Below the pieces are notes generated by a model. It did no database searches, was not told where the DNA came from, and was given only the letters and a program-made list of their open reading frames with translations. This document shows positions 31,592-33,392 of a stretch of 33,392 bases of DNA, piece by piece. The DNA comes from Bacillota bacterium (GTDB taxonomy: Bacteria; Bacillota; Bacilli; Alicyclobacillales; SLC66), in contig JAJZEE010000036.1 of NCBI GenBank assembly GCA_021805735.1, positions 1-33,392 on the forward strand, written 5' to 3'. Within the stretch, counting starts at the first letter, position 1, and every line of letters begins with the position of its first letter. Made by a program: the position numbers and the translations under genes.

Positions 31592-32685
31592 CGGGCAACA
31601 CCTGCCATCGAGTAATGGTCAACCAGAAACCGCGCATACTCAATAACCCTCAGTCTGGACAGCAGGCCCGCCCGGCGTAGAGTCTGATGCGCAAATATGG
31701 CGCGCCCTGGTTTCGCGTTCGCTTCAAACAACACCACGCGTCCGTCAGTCGATATCCCCATATCGAGACCGAGTTCACCCAGGTTTTCATCGAGACGCCG
31801 AACCAGCACGCGACAGACGGTGACCGCTGCCGCTTCCAGTTCGTCTCGGACGGCAGGGGCGGTGCGACCGTACCAGTTGGTCAATACCCGCTGAGCTTCC
31901 TCCACTCTCCCACCGCTGTGGACATGAGTCGTGATGCCGTCACGGCTGCCGACCTTGGCTCCGATCGCCACAACTTCCCAGTCGTCATGCGCTGTACGAT
32001 GGAGATGCACGCGAAAGTCGGTCTTACAACCCTCGTGGACCGCGAGTGAGATTTCCTCCTGAACAATGGACTGCGCTCCACCAAGATGTGACTTGCAAGC
32101 CAAAACGCAATCCCTGGCCCGCGAGTAGAAATAACTTCGCACATCAGCGCCCTGACGCGTATCCAGCCGATATCTCGTTCCATCTTTGGACGCTCGGCAG
32201 ATACCCTCCCCAAAGCTGCCTGCAATCGGTTTGACAAACAGAGCTCCATACTCTTCCAGCCATTGTTCTACCTTCTGCTGATTCCATTCGGTCATCGTCA
32301 TCGGTAAAAATGCCTGCGTTTCACGTTCATCGCGCAGTACTTTGTCGACCTCGCGCTTATTGAAAAAACGCTCATTGAAATAGGGAACGCCCCGATCGCG
32401 CAATTGTTGTTTGACCGCTGCGGTCACAGGCAGCATTTCTTCGCGGCGCGTTGGAATGCGATTGTAGACAACCGTTGGCATCGGTTGCATCCGGTACCCA
32501 AAGGTGGCCGCCAGCCCATATCCGAGGACCGCGTTACTGTCAGGATTGCGCAGTGCCTGACTTGTCACGCTGTAGGCGACCACACCTCTTTCTTCGGCTG
32601 TTCGCAATAATGAGCGGACATAGGGAGAGCGCTCGTTTTGTTCGCCGACCAAAATTCCGATGACGCAATCGGTGTCTCGTTTCAT
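31588..32685 (-). CDS. YheC/YheD-family ATP-grasp protein (first copy)
   Basis: 365 residues, same family as its downstream neighbour but clearly diverged. Features: VIGILVGEQNERSPYVRSLL at the N-terminus, VVYNRIPTRREEM near 72-84, ALFVKPIAGSFGEGICRA near 148-165, DFRVHLHR, and LGLDMGISTDGRVVLFEANA near the C-terminus. All expected ATP-grasp anchor residues seem present. ATG 32683-32685 has AAGGAGG placed over the last codons of the preceding gene. Presence suggests a spore former. Confidence 0.9.
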   Translation of the reverse strand: MKRDTDCVIGILVGEQNERSPYVRSLLRTAEERGVVAYSVTSQALRNPDSNAVLGYGLAATFGYRMQPMPTVVYNRIPTRREEMLPVTAAVKQQLRDRGVPYFNERFFNKREVDKVLRDERETQAFLPMTMTEWNQQKVEQWLEEYGALFVKPIAGSFGEGICRASKDGTRYRLDTRQGADVRSYFYSRARDCVLACKSHLGGAQSIVQEEISLAVHEGCKTDFRVHLHRTAHDDWEVVAIGAKVGSRDGITTHVHSGGRVEEAQRVLTNWYGRTAPAVRDELEAAAVTVCRVLVRRLDENLGELGLDMGISTDGRVVLFEANAKPGRAIFAHQTLRRAGLLSRLRVIEYARFLVDHYSMAGVAR

Positions 32686-32686
32686 G

Positions 32687-33392
32687 TCATCGCCTCCTTA
32701 TGGCCTGTTCAAAGTAACCCGCCTGGCCGCCGCGCCCCTTTGCAGAAGACGCGCGCGTACTGGTCACCGGAATTTGCCATGCAGCTCGAAGATCGACCGT
32801 TTCATCCCATACCTCGTCGCTCCGGATCATCGAGAATAGCAGATCAATCGCCGATTTGTAATCTTCGTAGGTGCGGGTGGCCTTTACGTGAGCATACACT
32901 TCCTCTGACAGAGGCAGTAAATAGTCACGATCACTCTTGTAGAACGCTCGCACACGATCGGAACTGTGTAAGGGCAAATATGGCAGGGTCTCATGATGCT
33001 GCGCCACGATGTACGCCAGTGCCAAAGCGCCCAGCGCGATCGTGGGGTCGAGCACAAAACTGGCTGGCGTTCTATACTCAAATCCACCGTACGATTTGTG
33101 CCGGACATCGCCCAGAAATCCATACTTGGGACGCCTGCGCGCCGCTGTCAACGGATCTTCGATCAGCATCAGAGGCAACCCCACGTACACGTCAAGCAGA
33201 CTCACAATTCTCCCGGTAAACGGAACACCGCTAAAATGGATGTGCCCTCCGATAGGAAAGCGTTCAAACGGAGCGCTTCCTGCTACCCACTTGGGGTTCA
33301 TTCGTTTCGCCAACTGACCGGCTTCCCGCAAAGTCACTTTAATGTTGGCGCACAGTTGTTCCGGGGTGAGCGCCGGTTTCGGCCGAAGTTCC
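32687..33392 (-). CDS. COOH.NH2 ligase type 2-like protein, N-terminus outside the window
   Basis: At least 235 residues; the frame enters from the right edge. The segment NPKWVAGSAPFERFPIGGHI, HFSGVPFTGRIVSLLDVYVG and GFLGDVRHKSYGGFEYRTPA matches the conserved core of the glutamine-synthetase-like COOH.NH2 ligases, first described in phage phiEco32-type genomes and found beside YheC/YheD in Bacillales. The GGHIHFSG and GGFEYRT motifs hold the metal and substrate residues. The family is predicted to form amide or peptide-like bonds. Its stop lies one base from the start of the next gene. Three predicted amide-bond-forming enzymes in a row suggest one pathway. Confidence 0.85.
   Translation of the reverse strand, partial: ELRPKPALTPEQLCANIKVTLREAGQLAKRMNPKWVAGSAPFERFPIGGHIHFSGVPFTGRIVSLLDVYVGLPLMLIEDPLTAARRRPKYGFLGDVRHKSYGGFEYRTPASFVLDPTIALGALALAYIVAQHHETLPYLPLHSSDRVRAFYKSDRDYLLPLSEEVYAHVKATRTYEDYKSAIDLLFSMIRSDEVWDETVDLRAAWQIPVTSTRASSAKGRGGQAGYFEQAIRRR

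Overview
The window looks like the chromosome of a spore-forming Bacillales bacterium, plausibly an Alicyclobacillaceae-like acidophile. The support is moderate-to-high GC, a miaB-mutS-mutL-miaA-hfq cluster, YheC/YheD-type ATP-grasp spore-coat-associated genes beside a COOH.NH2 ligase-like gene, a TagO/WecA-type transferase, and AGGAGG-type ribosome binding sites with frequent TTG and GTG starts. The species assignment is inference.

Layout. (1) 1-4547 is the right end of an integrative element that continues to the left of the window. It has a truncated coiled-coil gene, three small orphan genes, long non-coding stretches full of iteron-like repeats and palindromes, and an intact tyrosine integrase next to the 3' end of tRNA-Pro. 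(2) 4545-4842 holds tRNA-Pro, tRNA-Leu and a displaced 3' half of tRNA-Lys. (3) 4843-10894 is an island bounded by that displaced half and by the intact tRNA-Lys. It carries an MFS exporter, an acetamidase-family enzyme, a ketopantoate-reductase-family enzyme and decaying remnants (two LysR regulators, an AlkA glycosylase, an APC permease). (4) 10895-12673 holds tRNA-Lys, Gln, His and Trp with their promoter and terminator, a divergent TagO/WecA-like gene, and tRNA-Tyr. (5) 12867-14012 is a membrane-anchored protein of unknown function.

(6) About 14.3-22.38 kb is a third, mostly broken element ending at the 3' end of tRNA-Thr. It has an unknown 173-residue gene, a HicBA toxin-antitoxin pair, a frameshifted excisionase, a badly broken DUF3987 primase-like gene, and an apparently intact modification operon: a nuclease-methylase fusion, a specificity subunit and a GIY-YIG/DUF4357 protein. 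Its integrase survives as N- and C-terminal fragments fused by an internal deletion. (7) 22767-30047 is the housekeeping cluster miaB-mutS-mutL-miaA-hfq on the minus strand. (8) 30168-30448 is an independent small RNA unit with its own promoter, a 17-position closing helix and a terminator. (9) 30515-33392 is a tightly coupled operon of a COOH.NH2 ligase-like protein and two YheC/YheD ATP-grasp proteins.

The most notable theme is that the minus-strand tRNA operon Trp-His-Gln-Lys-Leu-Pro seems to have been invaded at two of its genes: at tRNA-Lys, leaving a 45-bp duplicated attachment core that matches at 43 positions, and at tRNA-Pro, where an intact integrase remains. A third element used the nearby tRNA-Thr.
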